A stretch of DNA of 64,000 nucleotides from Simkaniaceae bacterium (GTDB taxonomy: Bacteria > Chlamydiota > Chlamydiia > Chlamydiales > Simkaniaceae): positions 1-64,000 of the forward strand of contig JANQJL010000019.1 of NCBI GenBank assembly GCA_028281675.1, given 5' to 3'. The notes beneath the pieces were generated by a model, which saw nothing but the letters and a program-made list of their open reading frames with translations, was not told the origin of the DNA and made no database searches. Shown piece by piece: positions 27,632-36,424 of this stretch (positions are counted from its first letter, which is position 1; the number at the start of each line of letters is the position of its first letter). The position numbers and the translations under genes were made by a program.

Positions 27632-29749
27632 ATGAAAGATCTTAATCCTCAACAGAAAATTGCTGCAGAGCATTTGGAAGGGCCCATGCTTGTTTTGGCA
27701 GGGGCCGGCTCTGGAAAAACCCGGGTTGTTACATGCCGGATTGCTCACCTCCTTAGCGTTGGCGTCCCCTCTTCTGAAATTCTCGCCTTAACTTTTACCA
27801 ATAAAGCTGCCGATGAGATGCGGGTTCGGATCAAGATGATGTCGGATCAGTATGTTTTGACCTCAACCTTTCACTCTTTAGGAGCCCGGATCCTGAGGGA
27901 ATCAATCCATGTCTTAGGTTATCGAGGTGACTTTGCGATCTATGATGAAAAAGATAGCTTGGAGCTTTTGAAGAATTGCTTAGGGACAATGGGCTACAAG
28001 GATGAAAAGGGTCTTTTAAAATCTCTTCGGATGGCTATTTCCAATGCAAAGAACGATCTTTTAAAACCGAGTGATTTAGATCGAGACTTTCACTCCAGGA
28101 CCGATCAGATTTTAAAAGATCTCTTCATCGCTTATCAGGAAAAATTAAAAGAATATAACGCCCTTGATTTTGATGATCTTCTTTATCTTACGGTAAAACT
28201 TTTTCGCGAATCAAAAGAAACTCTCGAACATTACCAAAAGCGGTGGACCTTTGTATTGATCGATGAGTATCAAGATACAAATGCAGCGCAGTATTTTATG
28301 ACAAAACTCCTAGTGGGCAAGCGGAATAATATCTTTGTGGTCGGAGACCCTGACCAATCAATCTACTCGTGGCGTGGAGCAAATATTCACAATATTTTAG
28401 ACTTTGAAAAAGATTATGAAAATGCTCAGGTGATCACTTTAGAGCAAAATTACCGGAGCACTGCTAACATCTTGGAAGCAGCCAATGGGCTGATTCAACA
28501 TAATGAAGAGCGGTATGAAAAAAAACTGTGGAGCGATCTAGGTGCAGGGGAAAAAATTGGGGTCTACATCGCAGAAAATGAAAAGCAAGAAGCTCTCTTT
28601 GTTGTGGAAGAACTCGTTCGAAAAACAAGGGAGGGACATATTCCTCTTAAAGAATGTGTCATCTTTTACCGAACAAATTCTCAATCACGCACTTTTGAGG
28701 ATGCATTATTAAGACACCAAATCCCCTATGTGATTTATGGAGGACTCTCTTTTTATCAACGGCGAGAAATTAAAGATATTTTGGCTCTTCTTCGAATGGC
28801 TGTTTCCGATTCTGATTACTTAGCCTTTGCTCGAACGATTAATCTCCCCAAACGGGGTATTGGAAACGCTACCCTCGTGAAACTCCAACACGCCGCCTCT
28901 AAGGAGGAACTCCCTATTATGATTTTAGTTCAGAAGTTGCTTAATGGAGAAATCGCCGCTGTTAAACTCTCTGCTCGCCACCAAGAAGGGATGAATGATT
29001 ACTTAAGGATAATCGATCTTTTGAAAGGGATGATCGAGGCGGGGAAACCTTTGGAAGAAATCGTTCAAGGAGCGATTGAGCTCTCTGGATATGAGCGGAT
29101 CTTAAAGGAAGATCCGGAAAGTTATGATGATCGAAAAGGAAATCTAGAGGCACTGATCAACAAGAGTGCTGAGTGGAGTGAAGAGCGGGAAAATCCAACC
29201 CTTGTTCAGTTTTTAGAAGAGCTTTCCCTTAAGTCGAGCTTAGATGATAGCCCAACGCATGATTCAGTACGTCTGATGACTCTTCATAATGGAAAAGGGC
29301 TCGAATTCACCCTTACCTTCATGGTGGGGATGGAGGAAGATCTTTTCCCCCATATTAATTCTAAAGATTCGATCGAAGCTCTTGAAGAAGAGCGGCGCCT
29401 TGCATATGTCGGAATGACTCGCGCCAAACAATCTCTTTATCTAACCGCTTCTACCTACCGTTTCATATGGGGAATTTCAAAGGTGATGTGTCCTTCTCGT
29501 TTCTTAAAAGAGGTTCCTGCTCATTTCTTAAGTCCGATCAATGATGAAATCAAAGAAGAGAGCGATTGGGCTGAGGAAGAAGGGTTTCGAGTGGGGACGA
29601 TGGTTTTCCACAAAGATTTTGGAAAGGGAATTGTAAAACGATCCTATCACACATCGATGGGACTTACCTACGATGTGGAATTTGTTGAGTCCCAAACAAC
29701 ACGCTCACTTGTTGGCAAGTATGCCAAGTTCAAGATTTGCGTCGACTAA
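27632..29749 (+). CDS. UvrD/PcrA-family DNA helicase
   Basis: This superfamily 1A 3-prime to 5-prime helicase acts in nucleotide-excision or mismatch repair and replication. Motifs: Q motif NPQQKIAA, Walker A VLAGAGSGKTRV (about 20-31), Walker B VLIDEYQDTN (about 208-217), GDPDQSIYSWRGA, QNYRST, LMTLHNGKGLEF and EERRLAYVGMTRAKQSL. The length of 705 is in the PcrA range. It has a short C-terminal module (VGTMVFHKDFGKGIV) typical of PcrA/UvrD. It is next to rpoN, as in Chlamydia. Confidence 0.93.
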   Translation: MKDLNPQQKIAAEHLEGPMLVLAGAGSGKTRVVTCRIAHLLSVGVPSSEILALTFTNKAADEMRVRIKMMSDQYVLTSTFHSLGARILRESIHVLGYRGDFAIYDEKDSLELLKNCLGTMGYKDEKGLLKSLRMAISNAKNDLLKPSDLDRDFHSRTDQILKDLFIAYQEKLKEYNALDFDDLLYLTVKLFRESKETLEHYQKRWTFVLIDEYQDTNAAQYFMTKLLVGKRNNIFVVGDPDQSIYSWRGANIHNILDFEKDYENAQVITLEQNYRSTANILEAANGLIQHNEERYEKKLWSDLGAGEKIGVYIAENEKQEALFVVEELVRKTREGHIPLKECVIFYRTNSQSRTFEDALLRHQIPYVIYGGLSFYQRREIKDILALLRMAVSDSDYLAFARTINLPKRGIGNATLVKLQHAASKEELPIMILVQKLLNGEIAAVKLSARHQEGMNDYLRIIDLLKGMIEAGKPLEEIVQGAIELSGYERILKEDPESYDDRKGNLEALINKSAEWSEERENPTLVQFLEELSLKSSLDDSPTHDSVRLMTLHNGKGLEFTLTFMVGMEEDLFPHINSKDSIEALEEERRLAYVGMTRAKQSLYLTASTYRFIWGISKVMCPSRFLKEVPAHFLSPINDEIKEESDWAEEEGFRVGTMVFHKDFGKGIVKRSYHTSMGLTYDVEFVESQTTRSLVGKYAKFKICVD

Positions 29750-29940
29750 ATGAGCTCTTCATTCGTCTCTGTTGATGGCTCTTCGTGACAAGTTGAGCCT
29801 TCGACCTCTTGAGTTTCTTCTACCTGAAGTCCCTTGTAGCGACCGATGATCTCCCCTTTAACATCACTTGTAGCACCACCCTTATCAATATTCCCAGCAA
29901 TAAGGGAAAAGATAAGGGCCGTTAAAGGCAACGTGTTCAT
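29746..29940 (-). CDS. Possible small exported protein, 64 residues
   Basis: The frame starts with an ATG preceded by AAAAGGAC (AGGA 7 bases upstream) and encodes a hydrophobic N-terminus, MNTLPLTALIFSLIAGN, then a hydrophilic, Glu/Thr-rich tail. It overlaps the end of the convergent helicase gene by 4 bp. The good ribosome binding site and signal-like start are the only support; no family is recognised. Confidence 0.4.
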   Translation of the reverse strand: MNTLPLTALIFSLIAGNIDKGGATSDVKGEIIGRYKGLQVEETQEVEGSTCHEEPSTETNEELI

Positions 29941-30266
29941 GGCTTGTCCTTTTCCTTTTTTCCCAACTCCCCGTTTTTTAGACGGCTTGCAGGAAAGTTC
30001 CCGGTATAAATTTTCTTTAACATTCTATTTATCAACGTATTTAAAAAACACCCTTTTCTGAAATTTCTTTAGTGCTATAAGACAAATAAGAGCCTGTCGG
30101 AAAAGTCGCTTTCCGCAGATTTTGGAGGAGCTTTTGAGAAAAAATGGAAACTTTGTAAATCTACATATGCCTTAGCATAGAGGATTTATGAAGTTTCTAT
30201 TTTCTCCAAAAGAGGCAAAAGATGGGAGAATGAACTTTTCCAACAGGTCCATAAGGGGGAAGAAAC
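29941..30266. other. Intergenic interval upstream of rpoN
   Basis: Positions 29941-30086 show no gene or clear signal beyond T-rich DNA. The rest, 30087-30253, is palindromic element P9. Plus-strand frames in the element read through it but start without support. Confidence 0.5.
30087..30253. repeat. TA-flanked palindromic element P9 (167 bp) directly upstream of rpoN
   Basis: The left arm from GAGCCTGTCGGAAAAGT through GCTTTTGAGAAAA and GGAAACTTTGTAAATCTA is matched, inverted, by TAGAGGATTTATGAAGTTTC, TTTTCTCCAAAAG and AACTTTTCCAACAGGTCC. The centre is around ATGCCTTAGCATA. Its right edge lies a few bases before the rpoN ribosome binding site (GGGGGAAG at about 30255), so any rpoN promoter must be inside it or left of it. 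Confidence 0.78.
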
Positions 30267-31493
30267 ATGAAGTTTCAGCAAAGCATCAGGCAAGATCACC
30301 GTTTGGTTATGAGCGTTGCGATGGAACGTGCATTTCAGGTACTCATGATGCCAACGATCGAGCTAAGTGACTGGCTTGAAAGAGAAATCGAAAAAAATCC
30401 CCTTCTAGATCTGCAGAAAAGTTACTGTGAACCCTTTGATCAATCGATGATTCGATCAGAAGTCACTCTCTATGATTATCTAATGAAAGAAATTGGCGTT
30501 TATTTTCAAACTGAGAGGGAAAAAGCAATCGCTAGGGAAATTGCGGGATCCCTTGATGAAAAAGGATTTCTAACCCTTTCGCCTGAAGAACTTATAGGAA
30601 AAGAAGATGTTCTAAGGAAGTTCCAACAGATAGAACCTTTAGGGATCGGAGCTCGGAGTGTCCAAGAGACGCTCCTTATTCAGCTAGAAGATAAAAAGGA
30701 GCGCCCTATCTATAGAATTGTTGCTCTTCATTATGATGATCTTCTTCACAACCGGTTAAAAATTATTTCTAAAAAGCTTAAAATCAGCATAGTAGAAATA
30801 AAAAAGATGATCCAAAACGATCTTCGTCCCTTAAATCCCTATCCAGGAAGAGCGTTTCAAAGAGAGATCAATTCCGATTTAGTGGCAGACATCACAATTC
30901 AAAAAGAAGGGGGTTTATGGAGTGTTGAAGTTAATGATTCTAATCTCCCTTCGTTTCAAATTCATGAATTTTATTTGGATGCTCTTGAAAATCAATCGCT
31001 AAAGAGCGATGAAGTCGACTATATTCGCCGTCACCTTGCTGCTGGAAAATGGCTTACCCGTATTTTAGGGCGGAGAAAAAAGACTCTCCATGAAATTGCC
31101 ACATATCTATTGAAGCAGCAGCGGGATTTTTTAGAAGGAATCACAGATGCTCCCATCCCTATGACGATGAAGGAAGTGGCAGAAGCTTTGGCTTTAAGTG
31201 AATCAACTATCACTCGAGCAATTGCAGATAAAGGGGTTGCGACTCCCAGAGGTCTTTTAAAGCTTCGGAGTTTTTTCACTTGTGGAATCCAAAGTAGTCG
31301 GGGAGAAATCTCTAATCAAGAGGCAAAAGATCTTCTCCTAAAGTTGATCCATCAAGAGAAAGACCCCCTTTCAGATGAGGCCCTCTCCCAAAAACTGAAG
31401 AAACGGGGCATTCAATGTGCCCGCCGAACAGTTACAAAATATCGGAAAGAGCTTAAGATCGCCTCAGCATCTCAGCGGAAGGTGTGGAAATAA
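30267..31493 (+). CDS. rpoN: RNA polymerase sigma-54 factor
   Basis: Sigma-54 directs polymerase to -24/-12 promoters and needs an AAA+ activator. Region I is short but present (QSIRQDHRLVMSVAMERAFQVL, then LSDWLEREIEKNPLLDL). The core-binding and DNA-binding regions follow, with a helix-turn-helix (PMTMKEVAEALALSESTITRAI) and the C-terminal RpoN box ARRTVTKYRKEL (about 389-400). At 408 residues it is shorter than the E. coli protein, as in other chlamydiae. No activator gene is in the window. Confidence 0.95.
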   Translation: MKFQQSIRQDHRLVMSVAMERAFQVLMMPTIELSDWLEREIEKNPLLDLQKSYCEPFDQSMIRSEVTLYDYLMKEIGVYFQTEREKAIAREIAGSLDEKGFLTLSPEELIGKEDVLRKFQQIEPLGIGARSVQETLLIQLEDKKERPIYRIVALHYDDLLHNRLKIISKKLKISIVEIKKMIQNDLRPLNPYPGRAFQREINSDLVADITIQKEGGLWSVEVNDSNLPSFQIHEFYLDALENQSLKSDEVDYIRRHLAAGKWLTRILGRRKKTLHEIATYLLKQQRDFLEGITDAPIPMTMKEVAEALALSESTITRAIADKGVATPRGLLKLRSFFTCGIQSSRGEISNQEAKDLLLKLIHQEKDPLSDEALSQKLKKRGIQCARRTVTKYRKELKIASASQRKVWK

Positions 31494-31629
31494 TACCAAT
31501 TGCTAGGAATAAATGGGAAAAATGCAATTGGAGATCGATGTCAATCACTTGGTGGTTAGCGAGATCGAAAGCGCAGTTTTAACTGGAAAGATCCCGCTCA
31601 ATTTATGAATTTATTCCTTGCAATTGGTA
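31494..31629. repeat. TA-flanked palindromic element P2 (136 bp) after rpoN
   Basis: The ends TACCAATTGCTAGGAATAAA and TTTATTCCTTGCAATTGGTA match inverted at 19 of 20 positions. It begins 1 bp after the rpoN stop and could serve as a bidirectional terminator. The right arm supplies the last ten codons and the stop of the convergent glycosyltransferase gene. Confidence 0.85.
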
Positions 31630-33100
31630 TAGTCTTCGGCTCTTCGAATGAAAGTCCGACTCTATGGGAGGGGGCATGCTCTGCCCAAGCATTGATAAGG
31701 TCATCGGTTGAGTTAAAGACAAGTTCCCTAAAATCTCGCTCTATATCAAGACGGCGATAGAGTCCCATTTGCAATGCGTCAGGACGGTGAAATGCCCCTT
31801 CTCCGTGCCGAATATTCCAAGAATAGACTCCTTTGAGGGGAAGATTTTCTTCTCCTTTTCCTAGATGAAGGTAAAAACCGTATGCCCCTGTTTTTCGCAT
31901 TGCCCCAATACATGCAGGGAGAGCTATAGGAGCATTGACTCTCACTTGGTCGGTTGAGAGGATGACGTAAGGAGAGAGACTTCCGCTGCCCCAAAGTGCT
32001 TGGTTTACAGCTTGTTTAAATGTTGACTCTCCATATTGAATCGGACGAATAAAATGAACATTTGAGAAGGTTTTTTTTAATTCTTCATAAGAAGTATAGG
32101 TCTCTTCTGAGCACACATAAATGACATGGACTGCATTAATCCCCTTTAAGCAGTCTTTGCAAGATTCGAGACACACTTTCAAATCATCGGGGGTATTTTC
32201 TGAAAATATCATTAAATCGACAATGGACTGTGAAAAGGACTTCTCGATAGGATTTTTCAATTTGTCTGCCGTAAAAGCAAGGCGATGCCCTCCTTTCTCA
32301 AACTCTCTTTTCTCATTATGGATAAATAGAACATCAGGAATAAAGCGGACGTGCGCTTTGGCAAGCTCTGCCACAAGACTAAGAAGGGCGTTTTCATCTT
32401 CTACAGAGAGGAAAAAACCGGCTTCTATATGGAGCTTTTTAAAGAGACCGGCATAATAAGATTTTAAGGGAGCCGCAACCCAAGGAGCTCTTTGAACTCT
32501 TTTCTTACAGAGAGTTTTTTTCGGTTTTGGAAGGTATAATCCCTTTTGATAGTTCCGATAGTCGAGATATTGTCCATAGGTGAGCCAAACATCTGGATGA
32601 GAATGGGATTGAGAGAAAAGAGAAAGGACATCCTCATGAGCTAACCAATCTGTCCCATAAAGATGAATGATGACTTGATTGTCGGGGCAGTTTGAGACAA
32701 GTTCATAATATTTTTCGTAAGCCCCATGACCTTCCTCGCACTCCACTAAAGTGATCCCTTTATTAGAGCCAATCCCCCTCTTTAATATTTCAAGCGTTCC
32801 ATCTGTTGACCCCTGATCAATATAAATTACGTTGTATTGCTCATATTTTTGAGTGCATATTGATTGGAGATTTCTTTCGATTGTACTCGCATTATTTTGG
32901 GTTAATACCATGATTGTAAAAGACTTATCTTTTACTGTGTCTAATTGAATATGGGTAAAGTCATCTGCAGGAAGTATTCTTGTTTCCTTCTTTGACTTGA
33001 TAATCCGATATTCTTTAATAAAAAATGTCGGCAATAATAATATAATAAAAAGAATAAAAATCCTATGGACTAATGAACTTTCCCTTGCATTTCTTTTCAT
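31598..33100 (-). CDS. Membrane-anchored two-domain glycosyltransferase (GT2-like)
   Basis: From the ATG at 33100 (AAGGGG 12 bases upstream) the protein has an N-terminal signal anchor (about 12-31, VHRIFILFIILLLPTFFI), then a GT2 fold: FTIMVLTQNNASTIERNL with YIDQGSTDGTLE (DxS-type nucleotide-sugar site). A second, more divergent domain starts near residue 280 (VDLMIFSENTPDDLKVCL) and ends with KTGAYGFYLHLGKG and GVYSWNIRHGEGAF. The second half resembles the gene at 36425-38044. The anchor implies that the catalytic part faces the periplasm or beyond, unusual for a nucleotide-sugar enzyme. Its last residues, PIARNKFIN, lie in palindromic element P2. Confidence 0.75.
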   Translation of the reverse strand: MKRNARESSLVHRIFILFIILLLPTFFIKEYRIIKSKKETRILPADDFTHIQLDTVKDKSFTIMVLTQNNASTIERNLQSICTQKYEQYNVIYIDQGSTDGTLEILKRGIGSNKGITLVECEEGHGAYEKYYELVSNCPDNQVIIHLYGTDWLAHEDVLSLFSQSHSHPDVWLTYGQYLDYRNYQKGLYLPKPKKTLCKKRVQRAPWVAAPLKSYYAGLFKKLHIEAGFFLSVEDENALLSLVAELAKAHVRFIPDVLFIHNEKREFEKGGHRLAFTADKLKNPIEKSFSQSIVDLMIFSENTPDDLKVCLESCKDCLKGINAVHVIYVCSEETYTSYEELKKTFSNVHFIRPIQYGESTFKQAVNQALWGSGSLSPYVILSTDQVRVNAPIALPACIGAMRKTGAYGFYLHLGKGEENLPLKGVYSWNIRHGEGAFHRPDALQMGLYRRLDIERDFRELVFNSTDDLINAWAEHAPSHRVGLSFEEPKTIPIARNKFIN

Positions 33101-33119
33101 TTTAATTAAAAACCCCTTG

Positions 33120-33218
33120 TAACCCAAGCTTCAGATTTTCTGCGGTTTTCGATTTTGCAACTCGCTTAGAATCAAAAATCTATCAAAACGCCACCCACAA
33201 AACCTGGAACTTGGGTTA
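33120..33218. repeat. TA-flanked palindromic element P3 (99 bp)
   Basis: The ends TAACCCAAGCTTCAG and CTGGAACTTGGGTTA form an imperfect inverted repeat. Read on the minus strand, the inner part GATAGATTTTTGAT...TAAGC..G.TGCAAAATC is shared with element P5 at 53044, so the two are copies of one element. It lies 20 bp upstream of the start of the glycosyltransferase at 33100 and after the stop of the gene ending at 33251. Confidence 0.82.
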
Positions 33219-33250
33219 TAATTATTAATTAACTAGGGGAGGAGAGATTG

Positions 33251-34090
33251 TCAACAGAATTGCGCTAAAATCTGTCGCCAACGAAGTGAATTAGGAATTT
33301 CCTTTTCAATAAAATTGAGAATTTCCTCAATGGATGCGACCGCAAGCTTTTGTATCTCAGAATCTTTCAATCTGATTGCTATGGGAAAAACATCTTCTTG
33401 ATTGGGGAAAAGCTCTGAAAGTGTTTGAAGAGCTTTTTTTAGCAGACGTTGATCTTTGATCAATATGGCACTTCTAAAAAGTAAATCGACCAAAGGGAGA
33501 AGGGCAAACATCTTTAAATAAGGGAGCATTGGAGAGGAGAGAAAAAAGAAAGAGGTCATCTGAATTCCTATTGAAATCAAAATAAGGGAGATAAAAAAGA
33601 ATGCATGACTAGGTTTTCGAAAAAGAGGACCAAAAAAGCGGCGCCATCTAGATTTTGAATGATAGTAAGCCAAAACCTCTTCAAAACGGGGCTGGTCAAA
33701 CCCAATCCGCATCGCATGGAGGGTCTCATGCATCAGAACCTCTTCTCTTGAGTAAAAGAGAAATCGCCCTTTTTTAAACCCGTTTCGGAGTTGTATCATC
33801 GGAATTTTTTCTTTATTTGGAGCTTCTAAAACCCACATCACTGCTCCTTGCCAAGGAGGAAGGCCTTGATTTGAATAGGTTAGAGGGAGCCATTTGGGAG
33901 AAGCTCCCAAAGTTTGCTGGTAGTCGGGATTCCATTTTTCAAATGTCTTTCCCTTAAGAAACATAGAAGGGCTTTCTTTGACTTTTTGAAGAATGTCAAG
34001 CCGCTTGACAAACTCCTCTTCAGATTCATCAGGCCCGGGAATCATCCCCCCTTCCCCAAGTTTTTTTAATTCTTCTTTTGAAATCATCAT
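33251..34090 (-). CDS. Membrane protein with an HExxH zinc-protease motif
   Basis: The cytoplasmic or external part holds LMHETLHAMR (about 117-126), a canonical HExxH site, followed by FEEVLAYYHS with a Glu about 15 residues later that could be the third zinc ligand, as in gluzincins. Two hydrophobic segments lie at about 165-183 (AFFFISLILISIGIQMTSFF) and 190-206. The rest is helical. It is translationally coupled (4 bp overlap) to the glycosyltransferase upstream of it, within a four-gene set of exported proteins. Peptidase activity is inferred from the motif alone. Confidence 0.65.
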   Translation of the reverse strand: MMISKEELKKLGEGGMIPGPDESEEEFVKRLDILQKVKESPSMFLKGKTFEKWNPDYQQTLGASPKWLPLTYSNQGLPPWQGAVMWVLEAPNKEKIPMIQLRNGFKKGRFLFYSREEVLMHETLHAMRIGFDQPRFEEVLAYYHSKSRWRRFFGPLFRKPSHAFFFISLILISIGIQMTSFFFLSSPMLPYLKMFALLPLVDLLFRSAILIKDQRLLKKALQTLSELFPNQEDVFPIAIRLKDSEIQKLAVASIEEILNFIEKEIPNSLRWRQILAQFC

Positions 34091-35151
34091 TTACGATTTT
34101 TTCTAAGGGCTCGGTACTGAAAGAAAAGGGCAGAAAAGAGAGCTAGATTTGCGGTAAGTATCACTCCGTTAAAGAGGAGGATTTGGTTATTCTTCCGAGA
34201 AATGGAAATGAGGCGTCTTCTGATATTTCTTTCAAATTTCGTCTCATCTTCAAACCATGTTGATGCATAGTAATGATGGGCATAAAGGGCAAGATCATCC
34301 TCGATACGATTAAAGAAAGCAGCAGGGAAAACAATATCTTTGTAGCCTTCCTTTCCAGCCCCCAATCGAACAGCATCATCAAAAGGAGCAAAAGTTCTTT
34401 GAGCAACCCGATAAATGACTGATTCCTTATCATCTCCCGGGTAGGCAGCTGAAAGTTCTGCCCAGCGACTGTTGACAAGTTCTATCACTCCCTTAAGCAC
34501 AGGATGATGAGGACGAGCACCGATAACATTATTACATACAGAGATGGAACTATTTAAAATTGGCTCATGGGGAGTCTCTAATCCACAATAAAGGTCATAA
34601 GTGCGATGAAAAGGAGCAAAGGTTTTAAAACACTCGACATCATGGTCGACATAAAGCCCACCCTCCTTATAGAGAAGTTCATAGCGAAGAAGATCAGACT
34701 TTTCTGCATAGTTATCTGATTGTTCAAAACATTGTTGAAGTATGCTAAAATTAAAGTCCGATATAAAGTGAAGCTCCATCTTTTTATTTGGAAGAGGACG
34801 GCGGCGATCAGTCCAAAATTTAAATGTCCAACCGGGATGGTGATCCACCCAAGATTTTATATTATCTAATGACTCTTTTGGGAAAGGGTTTGGCCCTATC
34901 CAAATAAAATGGATAACTTGAGGGATCTTTACTTCCTGTTGTTTGGCCTGATGAAAATCCTTATTTTTATTGTAGAGATCTTTAAAAATCTCAATATTTT
35001 TATGATCTTCATGAGTTTCAACAAATTTCCAAACCTTCTTATTCGATCCCATTAAGGTGACGAAATCATCACCTTGTTTAACTTGATCTTTTTTATCGCA
35101 TGCCGTTGTTATGAGGAGTAAAGGCAATAAAAACAGCGTTAAGCGTTTCAC
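34087..35151 (-). CDS. Exported TcdA/TcdB-type (Gly_transf_sug) glycosyltransferase with C-terminal membrane anchor
   Basis: The start KRLTLFLLPLLLITTACDKK is a signal sequence, possibly a lipoprotein signal with Cys18. The core IPQVIHFIWIGPNPFP (about 75-90), TFKFWTDRR and DLLRYELLYKEGGLYVDHD (about 152-170) is that of the sugar-binding DXD family to which Och1 and the clostridial toxin glucosyltransferases belong; the DXD is D168-H-D170. A C-terminal hydrophobic segment (LLFNGVILTANLALFSALFF) with a basic tail would hold the end in the membrane. The reaction would be transfer of a hexose or HexNAc to protein or glycan, outside the cytoplasm. It overlaps both neighbours by 4 bp. Confidence 0.8.
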   Translation of the reverse strand: MKRLTLFLLPLLLITTACDKKDQVKQGDDFVTLMGSNKKVWKFVETHEDHKNIEIFKDLYNKNKDFHQAKQQEVKIPQVIHFIWIGPNPFPKESLDNIKSWVDHHPGWTFKFWTDRRRPLPNKKMELHFISDFNFSILQQCFEQSDNYAEKSDLLRYELLYKEGGLYVDHDVECFKTFAPFHRTYDLYCGLETPHEPILNSSISVCNNVIGARPHHPVLKGVIELVNSRWAELSAAYPGDDKESVIYRVAQRTFAPFDDAVRLGAGKEGYKDIVFPAAFFNRIEDDLALYAHHYYASTWFEDETKFERNIRRRLISISRKNNQILLFNGVILTANLALFSALFFQYRALRKNRK

Positions 35152-36248
35152 TTCAATTCCTTTCTTATTTCTCTATTGACGAGGAAGTATAAAGTAAGGC
35201 AACCAATAAGTGCAATTAAACATAAGAGTTCAACGCGGAGGATTTTTGCATCCCGGCTTCGAAGAGTCCTTAAGGTCTGTGATAAATATTTTTCATTTTG
35301 CGTTTCTTCATGATCGCGCCAACTACCCTGATGAAAATGCTGCGCGTAAAAGCCTGGAAGACCATTACTTGGGAAAAAATAGGCGGCAGGGAAAATAATA
35401 TCGGTATTTTCTGGACGATTAATATTTCCTTCCAGGGCATAAGTGAGGGGAAGCAAAGTGCGATGAGTCACTCTTCGAGCTTGAACAATAGGGTCGTTTG
35501 TTGAGAATTTATTTGTCATCTTGTCCCATCGATCGAGAACCTTTTGAATTGTTCCTCGCAAAACAGGATGACGGGGACGAGCCCCAATAATTGAGTTCCC
35601 TGCTGTCATAGAAAGGTCTTCGATCCTCTCATGAGGCATTTCCAATCCAATATAAAAATCATATCCTGTATGAAGTTTATGGAATGGGCGATGACATTTT
35701 ATATTATAATCTACATATAGCCCACCTTCTCTATAGAGGATTTCATACCTCAAAATATCGGTTTTTTCTCCCCAATTTTTTGATTCCTCATATTTTTCTT
35801 TTAAAAAACCGAATTCAAAATCTTCAAGAAGACAGACCTTCATTCTTTTACAGGGAGGAGGACGCTTCCGATCGGTCCAAAATTTAAAAGTCCAGTCAGG
35901 ATGATGGGCCATCCATGAGCGCATATTTTCAACCGATTGCGATGGAAAAGGTTTCGGGCCAAGCCAAATCACATGAATTTTTTTTGGAATCTTAAAAATA
36001 GGACTTGAGGTAAATTGAAGGTCTTTATTTTTCTTATAAAGCTCGTCATATAATTCAAGATCTTTGTAATCTCTTTTTGTTTGAATATAGTTCCAATTTT
36101 CGGTCTCTTTTCCTTCCAGTTTTTCAAAGGAGTCATGAAGGGTAAGCTCTCTGCTATAAGTAGGCTTTCCTTTCTTTAAATTATTTGAAAAGACGTAGAG
36201 AAAAACAAAAGGACAAATGAAAAGTAAAAGAGCTAATTCCTTTTTCAT
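35148..36248 (-). CDS. Paralogous exported TcdA/TcdB-type glycosyltransferase with an altered DXD motif
   Basis: This is a tandem paralog of the gene at 34087-35151 with the same plan: N-terminal signal anchor (ELALLLFICPFVFLYVF), IPKKIHVIWLGPKPFP, TFKFWTDRKRP, ILRYEILYREGGLYVDYN and a C-terminal membrane segment (LLCLIALIGCLTLYFLV). The metal-binding DXD reads DYN (about 179-181), so the second Asp is Asn. This may weaken or change metal/nucleotide-sugar binding, giving either a regulatory partner or a new specificity. It is first of the coupled set running down to 33251; palindromic element P4 lies upstream. Confidence 0.78.
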   Translation of the reverse strand: MKKELALLLFICPFVFLYVFSNNLKKGKPTYSRELTLHDSFEKLEGKETENWNYIQTKRDYKDLELYDELYKKNKDLQFTSSPIFKIPKKIHVIWLGPKPFPSQSVENMRSWMAHHPDWTFKFWTDRKRPPPCKRMKVCLLEDFEFGFLKEKYEESKNWGEKTDILRYEILYREGGLYVDYNIKCHRPFHKLHTGYDFYIGLEMPHERIEDLSMTAGNSIIGARPRHPVLRGTIQKVLDRWDKMTNKFSTNDPIVQARRVTHRTLLPLTYALEGNINRPENTDIIFPAAYFFPSNGLPGFYAQHFHQGSWRDHEETQNEKYLSQTLRTLRSRDAKILRVELLCLIALIGCLTLYFLVNREIRKELK

Positions 36249-36286
36249 CTGAATCTATCCTTTATTAATGGCTTTAATGCGAGATC

Positions 36287-36412
36287 TACCCAAATAACTT
36301 GAAAAATTGGAATTTTGAGCGACCATTGCCTAGAGGCAGGACGGGAGTGAAGATAAAGATTCTGAGATAAGGCTGCCGAAGTCAAAAGCGAACTTTTCAA
36401 GTTGTTTGGGTA
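36287..36412. repeat. TA-flanked palindromic element P4 (126 bp)
   Basis: The ends TACCCAAATAACTTGAAAAA and CTTTTCAAGTTGTTTGGGTA match inverted at 18 of 20 positions. The inner part GACCATTGCCTAGAGGCAGG...GAGTGA...AAGTC is shared with P7 at 62264, of which it looks like an internally deleted copy (left arm shortened). It lies between the ends of two minus-strand genes. Confidence 0.85.
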
Positions 36413-36424
36413 TAGGGTCATAAA

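Noticed and set aside
30188..30370. 60-codon plus-strand frame before rpoN
   Set aside because: It lies in palindromic element P9 and overlaps rpoN in another frame.
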